The notes under the pieces were generated by a model. The model was not told the origin of the DNA. It saw nothing but the letters and a program-made list of their open reading frames with translations, and searched no databases. A stretch of 64,000 nt of DNA from Bacteroidota bacterium (GTDB taxonomy: Bacteria; Bacteroidota; Bacteroidia; B-17B0; Aurantibacillaceae): contig CANFTW010000015.1 in NCBI GenBank assembly GCA_947450025.1, positions 1-64,000 of the forward strand. Reading direction: 5' to 3'. This document shows positions 43,466 to 52,436 of this stretch, in pieces; position 1 is the first letter of the stretch; each line of letters starts with the position of its first letter. The position numbers were made by a program, and so were the translations under genes.

Positions 43466-44367
43466 AATAATTTATGTTCTTCGATAAAAGGGGAAATAAT
43501 CTTTGGAACCTTTATATTTAATCCTGTTCGTTTATTAAATTCTGAGATAAAATAAATCACTAATTCTGGCATTAATTCGTGAGTAGGAGTGTGCATGAAA
43601 AAATAAATTTCTTCTAATCCATTGTCAATCCAAATCTTTAAACGAGTAATCCATTCGTCCATTCTCTTGTAATCTGATGAATGTAAATCATTTGCTACAA
43701 ATCGAATAAAGGCTGTTTTTGTGGTTAGTCTTTGATGCAATACATCTCTTCTGCCAGCCGTATCTGTTTGTAAAAGTGTGATATTGTTTTTGTAGAAGTA
43801 GTTGCAAACATGTTTTAAAATGGCTTCATTTTTAAACCACGATTCATGCCTTAATTCAACCGCATATTTACTTAGAGAGACATCATCACAAAAATCTAGC
43901 AAATCATTTATTTTGCTACTATCATAATTTGGCGGTAACTGTAAAAAAGGTATTCCTAATTTTTGTTTAAAATGCTGGTTGGTTGTTATGATTTTCCTCA
44001 TATAATCCGCATTTTGTTTAATCAAAGGCGTATGACTAACAATTTGATTAACCTTAGGGCAAAACTTAAAGTCACTAGCCGTAATATCAACCCAATGTTC
44101 AATTGTGTCTCTATCTAATGATCTATAATGAGAAATGTTTAATTCAATGCTATTAAATTGTTGACTGTAATATTTTGCCACATCTTTTGGTTTGGCTTTT
44201 TTTGGATATATTTTTCCAATAAATCCAGCTTCCGACCAAATAGGACAACCTATATAAACAGAACATTTATTGGCTTTTGTCCCACCTAAAACTTTTACAG
44301 TACCGGCATGATCTTCAGGGAGTGTAAAATCAATTGTTTCAATATTTGATAATCTGCCAAATTCCAT
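43462..44367 (-). CDS. DUF72 (YecE-like) protein
   Basis: The 301-residue protein has the DUF72 TIM-barrel landmarks: YIGCPIWSEAGFIGKIYP, FNSIELNISHYR, FLQLPPNYDSSKIND, YAVELRHESWF, and the later RFVANDLHSS. The function of this widespread family is unknown, with nucleic-acid-related roles suggested. It overlaps the polymerase gene by one base (TAATG) and is surely in the same operon. That operon link suggests a role near DNA damage processing. Confidence 0.85.
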   Translation of the reverse strand: MEFGRLSNIETIDFTLPEDHAGTVKVLGGTKANKCSVYIGCPIWSEAGFIGKIYPKKAKPKDVAKYYSQQFNSIELNISHYRSLDRDTIEHWVDITASDFKFCPKVNQIVSHTPLIKQNADYMRKIITTNQHFKQKLGIPFLQLPPNYDSSKINDLLDFCDDVSLSKYAVELRHESWFKNEAILKHVCNYFYKNNITLLQTDTAGRRDVLHQRLTTKTAFIRFVANDLHSSDYKRMDEWITRLKIWIDNGLEEIYFFMHTPTHELMPELVIYFISEFNKRTGLNIKVPKIISPFIEEHKLF

Positions 44368-45665
44368 TATTTCATTAATTCTGTTTGTTCATCATTATAT
44401 AAATCTTTTACAGATCCAAATCCAATCACATCTTGCATCACATTTCCCTCTCTTAATTCAACAGCTCTCATAAGTTTTTGTTTTCCAAATTTATCTTTTA
44501 AATCATAAACTACTTTTCTGAGATGATCTTTTTTAGTATTGTCTTCAAATAAATTATATTGTACCATGGTGTCATCTAAAAAATGAGAGACCGATAATGA
44601 AATACTGATAATGCCTCTATGTATTATTTTTTCAGGAGCATTGTTAGTTTCAAAATCTTCAATACGATTCATGATGGCTTTGTAAATTTCAGCACCATCT
44701 TGTAAAGGTGAGCTAACGTTTAAAAAATCTGCCCATTGTTCACCATTGGAATATCTTACATTAAATGCTAAGGTATTGGCAAATATTTTTCGTTTTACCA
44801 TTCGGCGTTCGAGAGTTAAACAAAGTGCAATTAAAATTTCATTAATCCCTTCATAGGAAGCTCGTTGTTCTTTGTTTAAATGACGCATGGCCTGCATACT
44901 TTTGTAGTCATGTTCGTTATCTAAATCAATTTCCACAAAGTTTAAGCGGCAATGCCAATAAAAACCAACCACACTTTTTAAAATAGCTTTTAAATTTTCG
45001 GGAGACGCTCGACGCATATCTAATGGTGTTTTAATGCCGCCTTTATTTAATCTAATTTCCATTTTATCGGCTATACCTGGGAAATCTTTTAATTTTAAAC
45101 GTCCTAATACAATGTCAATATTCTCAGGGTTAATAATGATTAATCCATTTGGCTTTTGAATATCAGATGCAACTTTAGCTAAAAACGAATTAGGGGCGAT
45201 TCCAATAGAGCATTTAAGCCAATCGCCTACCTTTTCTGTAATATCTTTTTTGATGTTTTTAGCTACTTGTATGACATCTTTATGCACCAATTCGTAATTG
45301 GTTAGGTCAACAACGGCTTCGTCAATACTTTTAGGATAGACATTATCGCAATAGAATTTTAAAACATCCATAATTTTTACATGATATTTCCTATATCTCT
45401 CAGGATTTGTTTCTATTGGGATTAAATCTTTACAAAGTAATATAGCTTCGTTTAACCTCATACCTGTTTTAACTCCAAATCTCTTAGCTTCAATAGATGG
45501 AGCAATCACACAACCAAATTTGCCAGTGTAAACACAAACCGCTATGGGTCTATCACGTAAATAGAAATTATCTTGCTGCTCGCAGCTCGCAAAAAAACTA
45601 TTCATATCAACGAACAAAACACGAGAGGTAGTTCGTGGTGAAAATTTATGTTTGTCCTTGTCCAT
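44367..45665 (-). CDS. Y-family DNA polymerase (DinB-like)
   Basis: The 432-residue protein has the Y-family active-site motifs: VLFVDMNSFFASCEQ (D20) and SIDEAVVDL (D115, E116). The thumb/HhH region (LKDFPGIADKME) and the little-finger domain follow. It is a translesion polymerase that copies past damaged bases. The Tyr seen after the catalytic acidic pair in many DinB proteins is replaced (EAVVDL). It is transcribed with the DUF72 gene. Whether it should be called polymerase IV proper is uncertain. Confidence 0.88.
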   Translation of the reverse strand: MDKDKHKFSPRTTSRVLFVDMNSFFASCEQQDNFYLRDRPIAVCVYTGKFGCVIAPSIEAKRFGVKTGMRLNEAILLCKDLIPIETNPERYRKYHVKIMDVLKFYCDNVYPKSIDEAVVDLTNYELVHKDVIQVAKNIKKDITEKVGDWLKCSIGIAPNSFLAKVASDIQKPNGLIIINPENIDIVLGRLKLKDFPGIADKMEIRLNKGGIKTPLDMRRASPENLKAILKSVVGFYWHCRLNFVEIDLDNEHDYKSMQAMRHLNKEQRASYEGINEILIALCLTLERRMVKRKIFANTLAFNVRYSNGEQWADFLNVSSPLQDGAEIYKAIMNRIEDFETNNAPEKIIHRGIISISLSVSHFLDDTMVQYNLFEDNTKKDHLRKVVYDLKDKFGKQKLMRAVELREGNVMQDVIGFGSVKDLYNDEQTELMK

Positions 45666-45739
45666 TACAAGAACAATTTTACTATGTTTTGTGATATGTT
45701 TTTGCTATATATTGTAGCAAATTGAAAATAGTTAATAAA

Positions 45740-47071
45740 TTATTTTAACTCTTCAAAAGATTGTATAATGTCTTTTCTTTGATGTGCAAGCATATTTATG
45801 AAATCAGGTTGAGATGATTTTAATTTTAAGACTCTAAAAACACCCCATGTTTTTTTACGGAAAGGAGAAATATATAAACAGAATAAACTAGTTAAAATTG
45901 AAATAAAAATGAATAGTAAAGCAAACCATGTGCTATTGGAAATGGATTTGACTATAAAAAACTGAAGATTGTAGTATATCAAAAATAGTAGGGCACCAAT
46001 CCCCATGTTAAATGATGCCTTAAATTCAATCACTTTTACTTTTTTACTTGTAATGAGATGAGTGAGTTTGTATGGAATATAACTACCTATGAGCCCTCTT
46101 AGGTACATTGGTAAAGTAATGACTATGACGAGTAATCTTAAAAAAGCTACTCCGTAATTGACGGATTTTTGTTTTGATGGATTAAGTAACCAATCTTTTA
46201 GTTGATGTTTATTTAATTCATTAAAATAATGAGTCGTTTTTGAATGTAATTCTTTCAAGGCATAAGGCTTAGTTTCTTCAGCTTGATTAATGACGTCGAC
46301 AATTTTGGTTGAAAACTTAAAATCGTGTTCTAAATTTGAAATATGGTATTGGTGGTGCTTGTAATATTTTTCTCTGTATACTTCCTCAATATGAGCAATG
46401 AGGTCCTCATTATGTTTATTATTGATATGAACAATCAATTCTTTCATACGAGGGTATAAGTCAGTCAAAAACTGATTCATAGTCTTTGCAGGAGCAGTTT
46501 TGTATGCCTCCATGTAGTCTATTATTTTAATAGGCTCCCCAACATTACAAAAAATTGTGCCTCTAAATTGAGCAGGATCGGCATAGTTGATGCCAACAGG
46601 AACTACGGTTAAGTCTTTAAGATTGTGAGCATCCATTGCCCCAAAAACCATACGTGGAACTCCTTTTTTGAGAGGACGTAACCGGCGTTCCTGAATACAC
46701 AAACCTTCGGCGAAAATGATGATTTTTTGGTTATTTTTTAATAGCGTGTTGACACGACTATAAGTTTCATCATTTTTTTTTAAACCTTCCTTTCCTCCAT
46801 CTTGAATTCTGAAAATTGGAATAATCCCTAAGCTTTCTAATAACATCGTCACGATTCCTTTTTTAAAAGCATCCCCCCTTGCTAAATATCTTAAACGTGG
46901 AGGGTAGATTAATGTGGTAAAAGCAACAGGATCCATAAAGGCGTTAGGGTGATTCATGGCAATAATTACCGGACCTTTAACTTTTAAATAATGGGCGTTT
47001 TTGATTTTACTGCGTTTAAAATAAACGGCAATAACAAAACAGATATAATATTTAAAAATGTGCCAAAGCAT
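45740..47071 (-). CDS. Glycerolipid acyltransferase (PlsC superfamily, Gpt2/Sct1-like spacing)
   Basis: The 443-residue protein has an N-terminal acyltransferase domain with NHPNAFMDP (His to Asp spacing of five residues, like yeast Gpt2/Sct1 rather than the HX4D of PlsC), IFRIQDGGKEG, and IFAEGLCIQE. C-terminal membrane helices follow (about 310-335, 355-385, 390-410). It probably acylates glycerol-3-phosphate or lysophosphatidate at the inner membrane. Single-gene unit. Confidence 0.8.
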   Translation of the reverse strand: MLWHIFKYYICFVIAVYFKRSKIKNAHYLKVKGPVIIAMNHPNAFMDPVAFTTLIYPPRLRYLARGDAFKKGIVTMLLESLGIIPIFRIQDGGKEGLKKNDETYSRVNTLLKNNQKIIIFAEGLCIQERRLRPLKKGVPRMVFGAMDAHNLKDLTVVPVGINYADPAQFRGTIFCNVGEPIKIIDYMEAYKTAPAKTMNQFLTDLYPRMKELIVHINNKHNEDLIAHIEEVYREKYYKHHQYHISNLEHDFKFSTKIVDVINQAEETKPYALKELHSKTTHYFNELNKHQLKDWLLNPSKQKSVNYGVAFLRLLVIVITLPMYLRGLIGSYIPYKLTHLITSKKVKVIEFKASFNMGIGALLFLIYYNLQFFIVKSISNSTWFALLFIFISILTSLFCLYISPFRKKTWGVFRVLKLKSSQPDFINMLAHQRKDIIQSFEELK

Positions 47072-47240
47072 AGGTTAGAATAGTAGGGAAACAAACTTAC
47101 AAAAAAGAATGCATAAACCCATGGTTGTCGCTTTTGAAACAGAATTCTTAAATCTATAAATAAATGATTTTCAGATAAATAATGCTATTTTCGCTCATTC
47201 ATAAAAATGACTGAATTTTCAGAAATGCTTTAAAACTTAA

Positions 47241-48461
47241 ATGAGCAATAAAAAACTAATTATAGTTATAGGTGGCGGTGCAGCTGGTTTTTTTTCAGCC
47301 ATTAATACTGCGATTAATTATCCAGATTCCAAAATTATCATTCTAGAAAAATCTAATAAGATTTTATCGAAGGTTAAAATTTCAGGTGGAGGAAGATGTA
47401 ATGTCACAAATTATTGTTTTGAAAATAATGAATTAATCAAAAATTATCCTCGAGGAGAAAAAGAATTACGCCAAGTATTTTCTCAATTTTCTGTTCAAGA
47501 TACCATTGATTGGTTTTTGAAAAGAGGAGTGAAATTAAAAGTAGAGCAAGATGGTAGAATGTTCCCCGATAGTAATTCAAGCGAAACAATTGTGAATTGT
47601 TTTTTGTCGGAAGTACAAAAACACAATGTTAATATTAATTTGGAAGAGGAAGTCTTATCAATTGATAAATCGGATAATGACAATATAAAAGTTAAAACAA
47701 CGAAACAAACGTTTATAGCAAATGGCGTTATTTGCAGTATTGGCGGCCATCATCAAATTAAAAATTATCAATTTTTAAAAAATTGTGGACATACCATTGA
47801 TGATTTAATTCCAAGTTTATTTACTTTAAATTTACCACAAAGTCCTATTAAAGAATTAATGGGTTTAAGTGTAAAAAATGGAACTGTTAAAGTAAACGGA
47901 ACCAAGCATCAGTACACAGGCCCAGTTTTAATAACACATTGGGGCCTTAGCGGTCCAGCAGTTTTAAAATTATCGGCATTTGCGGCGTATGATTTCTATA
48001 AATTAAATTATGAAGCGGGTATTTCGGTAAATTGGACTGGAAATTTAAATGAAGAACAATTAAAAGAAGAATTGAGTTTACATTTAGGTTCAAAAGCTTT
48101 AATTGTTAATACACCTTTATTTGAAATTCCTAAGCGCTTGTGGGAATATTTAATACATAGAGCAGAAATTACTATATCAAAACCCTGGATTGAATTAGGT
48201 AAAAAGCAATTGAATAAATTAGCTCAGGTGTTAACGAATGATGTGTATGATATGAAAGGTAAAACCACGTTTAAAGAAGAATTTGTTACTGCCGGCGGTA
48301 TTCATTTAAAAGAAGTGAATTTTAAAACCATGGAAAGTAAATTGATGCCTCATTTATTTTTTTGCGGTGAGGTATTAAATATTGACGGTATTACAGGTGG
48401 ATTTAATTTTCAAAATGCTTGGAGTACTGCTTGGATAGCAGCTAAACTCATCTCTAACTAA
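47241..48461 (+). CDS. HI0933/BaiN-type FAD-dependent oxidoreductase
   Basis: The 406-residue flavoprotein starts with an FAD-binding Rossmann motif (VIGGGAAGFFSAINTA) and has the family signature KISGGGRCNVTN and a C-terminal FAD motif (DGITGGFNFQNAWSTAWIAA). Family members are two-domain flavoproteins of largely unknown substrate. It overlaps the convergent permease gene by eight bases at the 3' ends. Confidence 0.88.
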   Translation: MSNKKLIIVIGGGAAGFFSAINTAINYPDSKIIILEKSNKILSKVKISGGGRCNVTNYCFENNELIKNYPRGEKELRQVFSQFSVQDTIDWFLKRGVKLKVEQDGRMFPDSNSSETIVNCFLSEVQKHNVNINLEEEVLSIDKSDNDNIKVKTTKQTFIANGVICSIGGHHQIKNYQFLKNCGHTIDDLIPSLFTLNLPQSPIKELMGLSVKNGTVKVNGTKHQYTGPVLITHWGLSGPAVLKLSAFAAYDFYKLNYEAGISVNWTGNLNEEQLKEELSLHLGSKALIVNTPLFEIPKRLWEYLIHRAEITISKPWIELGKKQLNKLAQVLTNDVYDMKGKTTFKEEFVTAGGIHLKEVNFKTMESKLMPHLFFCGEVLNIDGITGGFNFQNAWSTAWIAAKLISN

Positions 48462-49725
48462 ATCTTATTGCCTTAATGGGAGTGATTTTATTTAGAATTA
48501 AGGTAGGCAAAAACATCATTAGAATGCAAGTCACAATAGTTCCAATATTAATTAATAAAATATGAATTAAGGAAAGATTAATTGGAACAGCATCTAAATA
48601 ATAAGTATCAGGATTAAGTGAAATTAATTGATAGTTTAATTGTAACAAGCAAAATCCTATACCAATCAAATTTCCAATCAGTAGTCCCTTCATAAGTAAT
48701 TGCAACGATACTTGAAAAAAGATACTTCTAACGTTAGCATTTGCTAACCCTAATGCTTTTAAAATACCAATTAAGTTGGTTCGTTCTAAAATTAAAATTA
48801 ATAGCGCCGAAATCATGTTAATCACAGCTACTAGTATCATCAGTGTGATAATGATGACAGCATTAATATCAATCATGTCTAACCAACTAAAAATAGAGCT
48901 TTGTAATTGTTTCACAGATTCAACAGTATAATTATATCCCACAAGGTCATTGATGTTTTCTATTGAAGGTTCTAATAAATTAAAATCATTTAAGTAAACT
49001 TCGTAGCCAGCTACTTCATTGTTATTCCAGTAATTTAATTTTTGTATTTGTTTTAAATCAACAAATACTAAATTTTTGTCAAAATCAGAGAATCCAGTAT
49101 TATAAATACCTTTAACATAAAAGTCTTTTACGCGCGGCTCATAATCAATATAATTGTTACCATTTAACGTAGTATCTGCTAATTTCTTTTTGGTCATGAA
49201 ATACACCAATAGTTTTTGATTTAATTTTAGGTGAAGCTTATGAGCAAGTGTTTGAGATATAAAAATGTCTTTGCTTATAGAGTCTTGGTGAATAGTCAAA
49301 GCCTTCCCTTCCTTAATATAAGACTTTAAATAACTCCAGTCATAATCGCTTGAAATACCTTTTAAGACAATTCCCTCATTTTCAGTTTTGGTTTTTAAAA
49401 TTCCGTTTTTTGTAGCAAATGCTTGAATATGTTTAATATTCTGTGTTGATTTTATTTTTTTTAGGAGTTCCTCATCAAATGTTATTGGATTTGGTTCCAA
49501 TGATTGATTTGGATCATAATCATTTATTTGAAGATGTGAGGTGAAGGTGGTTATTTTTTCAATGATTTGTTTTTGGAATCCTGTTACAACTGCCATCGTT
49601 ACTATCATCACCGCTACCCCTAAGGCAATTCCCGTAATACCAATATTTACAATTGGACTAGAAATTGTGTTTTTTTTCTGCCCTTTATTTAAAATACGAG
49701 TAGCTATATATCTCGAAAAATTCAT
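48454..49725 (-). CDS. FtsX-like ABC transporter permease (LolC/LolE type)
   Basis: The 423-residue protein has one N-terminal membrane helix (about 28-50), a periplasmic MacB-like domain (about 55-265) and three C-terminal helices (about 290-315, 340-365, 390-415) forming the FtsX domain. The start IATRILNKGQKK and the VNIGITGIALGVAVMI segment fit LolC/E permeases that release lipoproteins from the inner membrane. The ATPase partner (LolD) is not adjacent, as is often the case in Bacteroidota. Confidence 0.85.
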   Translation of the reverse strand: MNFSRYIATRILNKGQKKNTISSPIVNIGITGIALGVAVMIVTMAVVTGFQKQIIEKITTFTSHLQINDYDPNQSLEPNPITFDEELLKKIKSTQNIKHIQAFATKNGILKTKTENEGIVLKGISSDYDWSYLKSYIKEGKALTIHQDSISKDIFISQTLAHKLHLKLNQKLLVYFMTKKKLADTTLNGNNYIDYEPRVKDFYVKGIYNTGFSDFDKNLVFVDLKQIQKLNYWNNNEVAGYEVYLNDFNLLEPSIENINDLVGYNYTVESVKQLQSSIFSWLDMIDINAVIIITLMILVAVINMISALLILILERTNLIGILKALGLANANVRSIFFQVSLQLLMKGLLIGNLIGIGFCLLQLNYQLISLNPDTYYLDAVPINLSLIHILLINIGTIVTCILMMFLPTLILNKITPIKAIRFS

Positions 49726-49822
49726 TCGATATAAAGATAATGAATTTTATGATTTAGCATTTTTTTTGTGTGATGCAACAGCTTGTATTTATTATATTTA
49801 CACCATCAACCTAAACCATTAT

Positions 49823-51034
49823 ATGAGATTTTTATTTTGTTTAAGCTTTCTGTTTATTAATATATTTATTATTTCTGCTCAAGACGATATTCAGTCTTAT
49901 CAGTCAATAACAACTGGGGCTCAACAAATGGATTTGTATTTGCCGAAATTAAAAAACAAGAAAGTTGCCATAGTAACAAATGCTTCTGGTGTTATTCATC
50001 ACACTCATATTGTGGATACTTTATTGAAATATAAAATTAATATCGTAAAAATATTTGGACCAGAGCATGGCTTTAGGGGAACAGCAGATGCTGGCGAAAA
50101 AGTGAACAGTGGAAAAGATGCCTTAACCAATATTGCCGTAGTGTCATTATATGGTTCGCATAAAAAACCAACCAAAGAAGATTTGAAAGGCGTAGAAGTT
50201 GTGGTTTATGATATTCAAGATGTTGGGGTTAGATTTTACACATATATTTCTACCATGACTTATGTAATGCAGGCCTGTGCTGAGAATAACAAAGAATTAA
50301 TTATTTTAGATAGGCCAAATCCAAATGGATTTTATATTGATGGACCAGTGATGACAGATAAATACAAGTCATTTTTAGGCATGCATCCGGTACCAATTGT
50401 TTATGGGATGACTTGTGGAGAATATGCTCAAATGGTCAATGGAGAGGGCTGGTTGAAGAATAAAAAGAAATGTAAATTGTCTATTATTCCATTAAAAAAT
50501 TACGATAGATCAAAATTTGTTTCAGGATTACCCGTGAAGCCATCTCCTAATTTGCCTAATGATACGGCTATTTTACTTTATCCGACCTTGGGTTTGTTTG
50601 AAGGAACAGTTATGAGCCTGGGAAGAGGAACGGATTATCCTTTTCAATATTTAGGTTCTCCTTACCATAAAGGAGTGGAAACATTTTCTCACTATCAATT
50701 TACGCCATTATCTAATGCTATTTCAAAAAAACCGAAATACCAAGATACTCTATGCTATGGAACTAAGCTATTGCCAAACTCTATTTCTTGGCTAATAAAA
50801 CATGCTCAGGTTGATCTCTCTTTTTTCATCGAAGCCTATTCTACCTTATATAATCAACCTAATGTTCAACAAAAATTCTTCGACCAAAATTTTAATTACC
50901 ATTCGGGTAATGATGATTTGCAAAATCAAATTAAACAAGGATTAGGTAGTGCTGAAATTCGAGATACTTGGCAAAAAGATATTACTAGTTTTAAATTAAT
51001 ACGTAAAAAGTATTTAATTTATCAAGATTTTTAA
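49823..51034 (+). CDS. DUF1343 / NamZ-like exo-beta-N-acetylmuramidase
   Basis: From the ATG at 49823 the protein has 403 residues and a signal peptide (MRFLFCLSFLFINIFIISAQ); the longer in-frame upstream region overlaps the divergent permease gene and would bury the signal. The family landmarks are KVAIVTNASGV, FGPEHGFRGTADAGE, YDIQDVGVRFYTYISTM and DRPNPNGFYIDGPV. B. subtilis NamZ (YbbC), the DUF1343 founder, removes terminal MurNAc from peptidoglycan fragments. A role in cell-wall recycling at the periplasm or surface is likely. Confidence 0.87.
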   Translation: MRFLFCLSFLFINIFIISAQDDIQSYQSITTGAQQMDLYLPKLKNKKVAIVTNASGVIHHTHIVDTLLKYKINIVKIFGPEHGFRGTADAGEKVNSGKDALTNIAVVSLYGSHKKPTKEDLKGVEVVVYDIQDVGVRFYTYISTMTYVMQACAENNKELIILDRPNPNGFYIDGPVMTDKYKSFLGMHPVPIVYGMTCGEYAQMVNGEGWLKNKKKCKLSIIPLKNYDRSKFVSGLPVKPSPNLPNDTAILLYPTLGLFEGTVMSLGRGTDYPFQYLGSPYHKGVETFSHYQFTPLSNAISKKPKYQDTLCYGTKLLPNSISWLIKHAQVDLSFFIEAYSTLYNQPNVQQKFFDQNFNYHSGNDDLQNQIKQGLGSAEIRDTWQKDITSFKLIRKKYLIYQDF

Positions 51035-51050
51035 GACTTAGAGATTATTT

Positions 51051-51081
51051 TTCGATTCCCATTAAATTAATCTTATTTTTG
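51051..51081 (+). promoter_or_regulatory. Promoter of tRNA-Ser
   Basis: TTCG (51051-51054) and TATTTTTG (51074-51081) are spaced by exactly 19 bp, matching the Bacteroidota TTTG-N19-TAnnTTTG promoter with one mismatch. The tRNA begins 13 bp downstream. Confidence 0.65.
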
Positions 51082-51093
51082 CAAAACAATTTT

Positions 51094-51180
51094 GGAGAGG
51101 TGTCAGAGTGGTCGAACGAGCAAGCCTGGAAAGTTTGTATACGGGAAACTGTATCGTGGGTTCGAATCCCACCTTCTCCG
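51094..51180 (+). tRNA. tRNA-Ser, anticodon GGA
   Basis: An 87-nt class II tRNA: acceptor GGAGAGG with CTTCTCC and discriminator G, D arm region TGTCAGAGTGGTCGAACGAG, anticodon loop CTGGAAA (anticodon GGA). A long variable arm (around TACGGGAAACTGTA) and T arm GTGGGTTCGAATCCCAC follow. No CCA is encoded. It is followed by a terminator and a small accessory island. Confidence 0.95.
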
Positions 51181-51193
51181 CTTAAAACAACTC

Positions 51194-51226
51194 AAAACCC
51201 CTTTATTTAAAGGGGTTTTGTTTTTT
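51194..51226 (+). terminator. Rho-independent terminator of tRNA-Ser
   Basis: Arms AAAACCCCTTTA and TAAAGGGGTTTT are followed by a run of T. It directly follows the tRNA and marks the likely island boundary. Confidence 0.88.
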
Positions 51227-51264
51227 CGGGGTGGATACTGGGGTGAAATTTCATGTATTGTAGT

Positions 51265-51615
51265 TCAATTTGCTTTATTACTGTTAATAACTTCCTTGTA
51301 CTTGCCTTTTATCCTTAAAGCTTCTTGCAACTCAGCCTCGTTAATTAACAAAAAACCTCCAGACCTTAGTCTATCAATGTCCCTATTTTTTAGAGCTTTA
51401 TAGAGTTTTATTTTGTTGTTAATATTTACGTGGCTCGTATGATATTTTTTGCAAGCATCTTTAATTGAAATGAAATCTGGAACATTACTCTGGTTGACAG
51501 TTGGCATCAATTTTTGCATCAGCTTCATTATAGCAAGCTGATTTTGCTCAATGTTTTCTAAACGCTGAACAATACTTAGTAATGCCTTACCCTCTAAAAG
51601 TGTAACTCCTTCCAT
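51265..51615 (-). CDS. Helix-turn-helix / excisionase-like protein, 116 residues
   Basis: An N-terminal helical segment (LSIVQRLENIEQNQLAIMKL) precedes a winged-HTH-like C-terminal region (FISIKDACKKYHTSHVNINNKI, then RSGGFLLINEAELQEAL). This pattern is common in excisionases and helix-turn-helix proteins of Bacteroidota mobile elements. It is the tRNA-proximal gene of the island and points toward the tRNA, a place where excisionases are often found. Function is inferred from fold-like features. Confidence 0.55.
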   Translation of the reverse strand: MEGVTLLEGKALLSIVQRLENIEQNQLAIMKLMQKLMPTVNQSNVPDFISIKDACKKYHTSHVNINNKIKLYKALKNRDIDRLRSGGFLLINEAELQEALRIKGKYKEVINSNKAN

Positions 51616-51658
51616 TTCAATTAATTCAATTAACTAAAATCACTATTAGTGATTTATT

Positions 51659-51826
51659 TTAATCTTTTTTCTCATCTTTTTTAGGGGAAATTGGTTGTAC
51701 ATTCAATTTGTAGGATTTTGCTATTTGATAGACGATAATTCCAGTACCCATAACAGCTAAAGAAATTAATGCTATTTTGCCCCAATTTGGATTGGTTGGC
51801 AATGTATGAATTTGTTTAAATATCAT
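51659..51826 (-). CDS. Small single-span membrane protein, 55 residues
   Basis: The frame MIFKQIHTLPTNPNWGK... runs to a Lys/Asp-rich tail (SPKKDEKKD), with one membrane helix at about 17-36 (KIALISLAVMGTGIIVYQIA). It is 10 bp downstream of the ribbon-helix-helix gene and shares its strand, so it is probably in that operon. No homology was recognised. Small membrane proteins in mobile elements can be toxins, phage-type inhibitors or assembly factors, but nothing here decides. Confidence 0.5.
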   Translation of the reverse strand: MIFKQIHTLPTNPNWGKIALISLAVMGTGIIVYQIAKSYKLNVQPISPKKDEKKD

Positions 51827-51836
51827 AATTTTGAGA

Positions 51837-52331
51837 TTATAGGTTATGTGAATAAATTAAAGCAAAAAGGACATCTTTTGGAGTATTTAATGTAATGTTC
51901 ATTTGCCCTTTATCTGTCATAATGGTATCAGTTTTGCCTTTTACTTTACTAAATAAATATGCCAGTCGAGGATCTGAGTAAATTTGTTGATTTGATTTAA
52001 GTTCTTGTATACTCTTTTTTAAAACAGCATTCTCCTCGGAGAGTGTATTTATTTTACTTATAAATTGCTGCGAATTATTACTTTCCAAGGATCGTTCCAG
52101 GTCAGCATTTTTTTGTTTTAAATCATCCAACTGATAAGTCAAATTATTAACTTCCTCTAATAAGGAGGGATGGTTTATTAGAATATTCTCACAATATTCA
52201 CTTAATGATACGTCGACCGATTTTGCTGCATCAATTAAATTTAATTTTTGTTCGGGGTAAACTCTTACTCCTACATTAACCTTACGGTTTCCGTTTTCGA
52301 TGATTTCATCTTCAATTTTTTCTGTATTCAT
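51837..52331 (-). CDS. Ribbon-helix-helix / coiled-coil protein (possible mobilization accessory)
   Basis: From the ATG at 52331 (MNTEKIEDEIIENGNRKVNV, 164 residues) the protein has an RHH-like segment (VNVGVRVYPEQKLNLIDAAK, then SLSEYCENIL). A long heptad-type coiled coil follows (about 55-115) and a short globular end. RHH plus coiled coil is seen in relaxosome accessory and plasmid-partition proteins of Bacteroidota. The upstream in-frame ATG at 52427 gives a hydrophobic non-family extension and is less likely. The role is inferred. Confidence 0.5.
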   Translation of the reverse strand: MNTEKIEDEIIENGNRKVNVGVRVYPEQKLNLIDAAKSVDVSLSEYCENILINHPSLLEEVNNLTYQLDDLKQKNADLERSLESNNSQQFISKINTLSEENAVLKKSIQELKSNQQIYSDPRLAYLFSKVKGKTDTIMTDKGQMNITLNTPKDVLFALIYSHNL

Positions 52332-52436
52332 TGTTTTATTTTTATAACGCTTAAGACTATTCTTAAGTGCTACAATTATAAAAAGAAACGATATTGATTC
52401 CCATTGAAAAAAGTCAAGGGAAATCAAGATAGAAAA

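Noticed and set aside
49541-49822. Upstream extension of the NamZ-like protein
   Set aside because: It overlaps the divergent permease gene and would bury the signal peptide that begins at 49823.
51092-51403. 103-codon ORF across tRNA-Ser
   Set aside because: It is a translation of the tRNA, its terminator and flanking DNA (the typical SRARTYDP-like artefact class).
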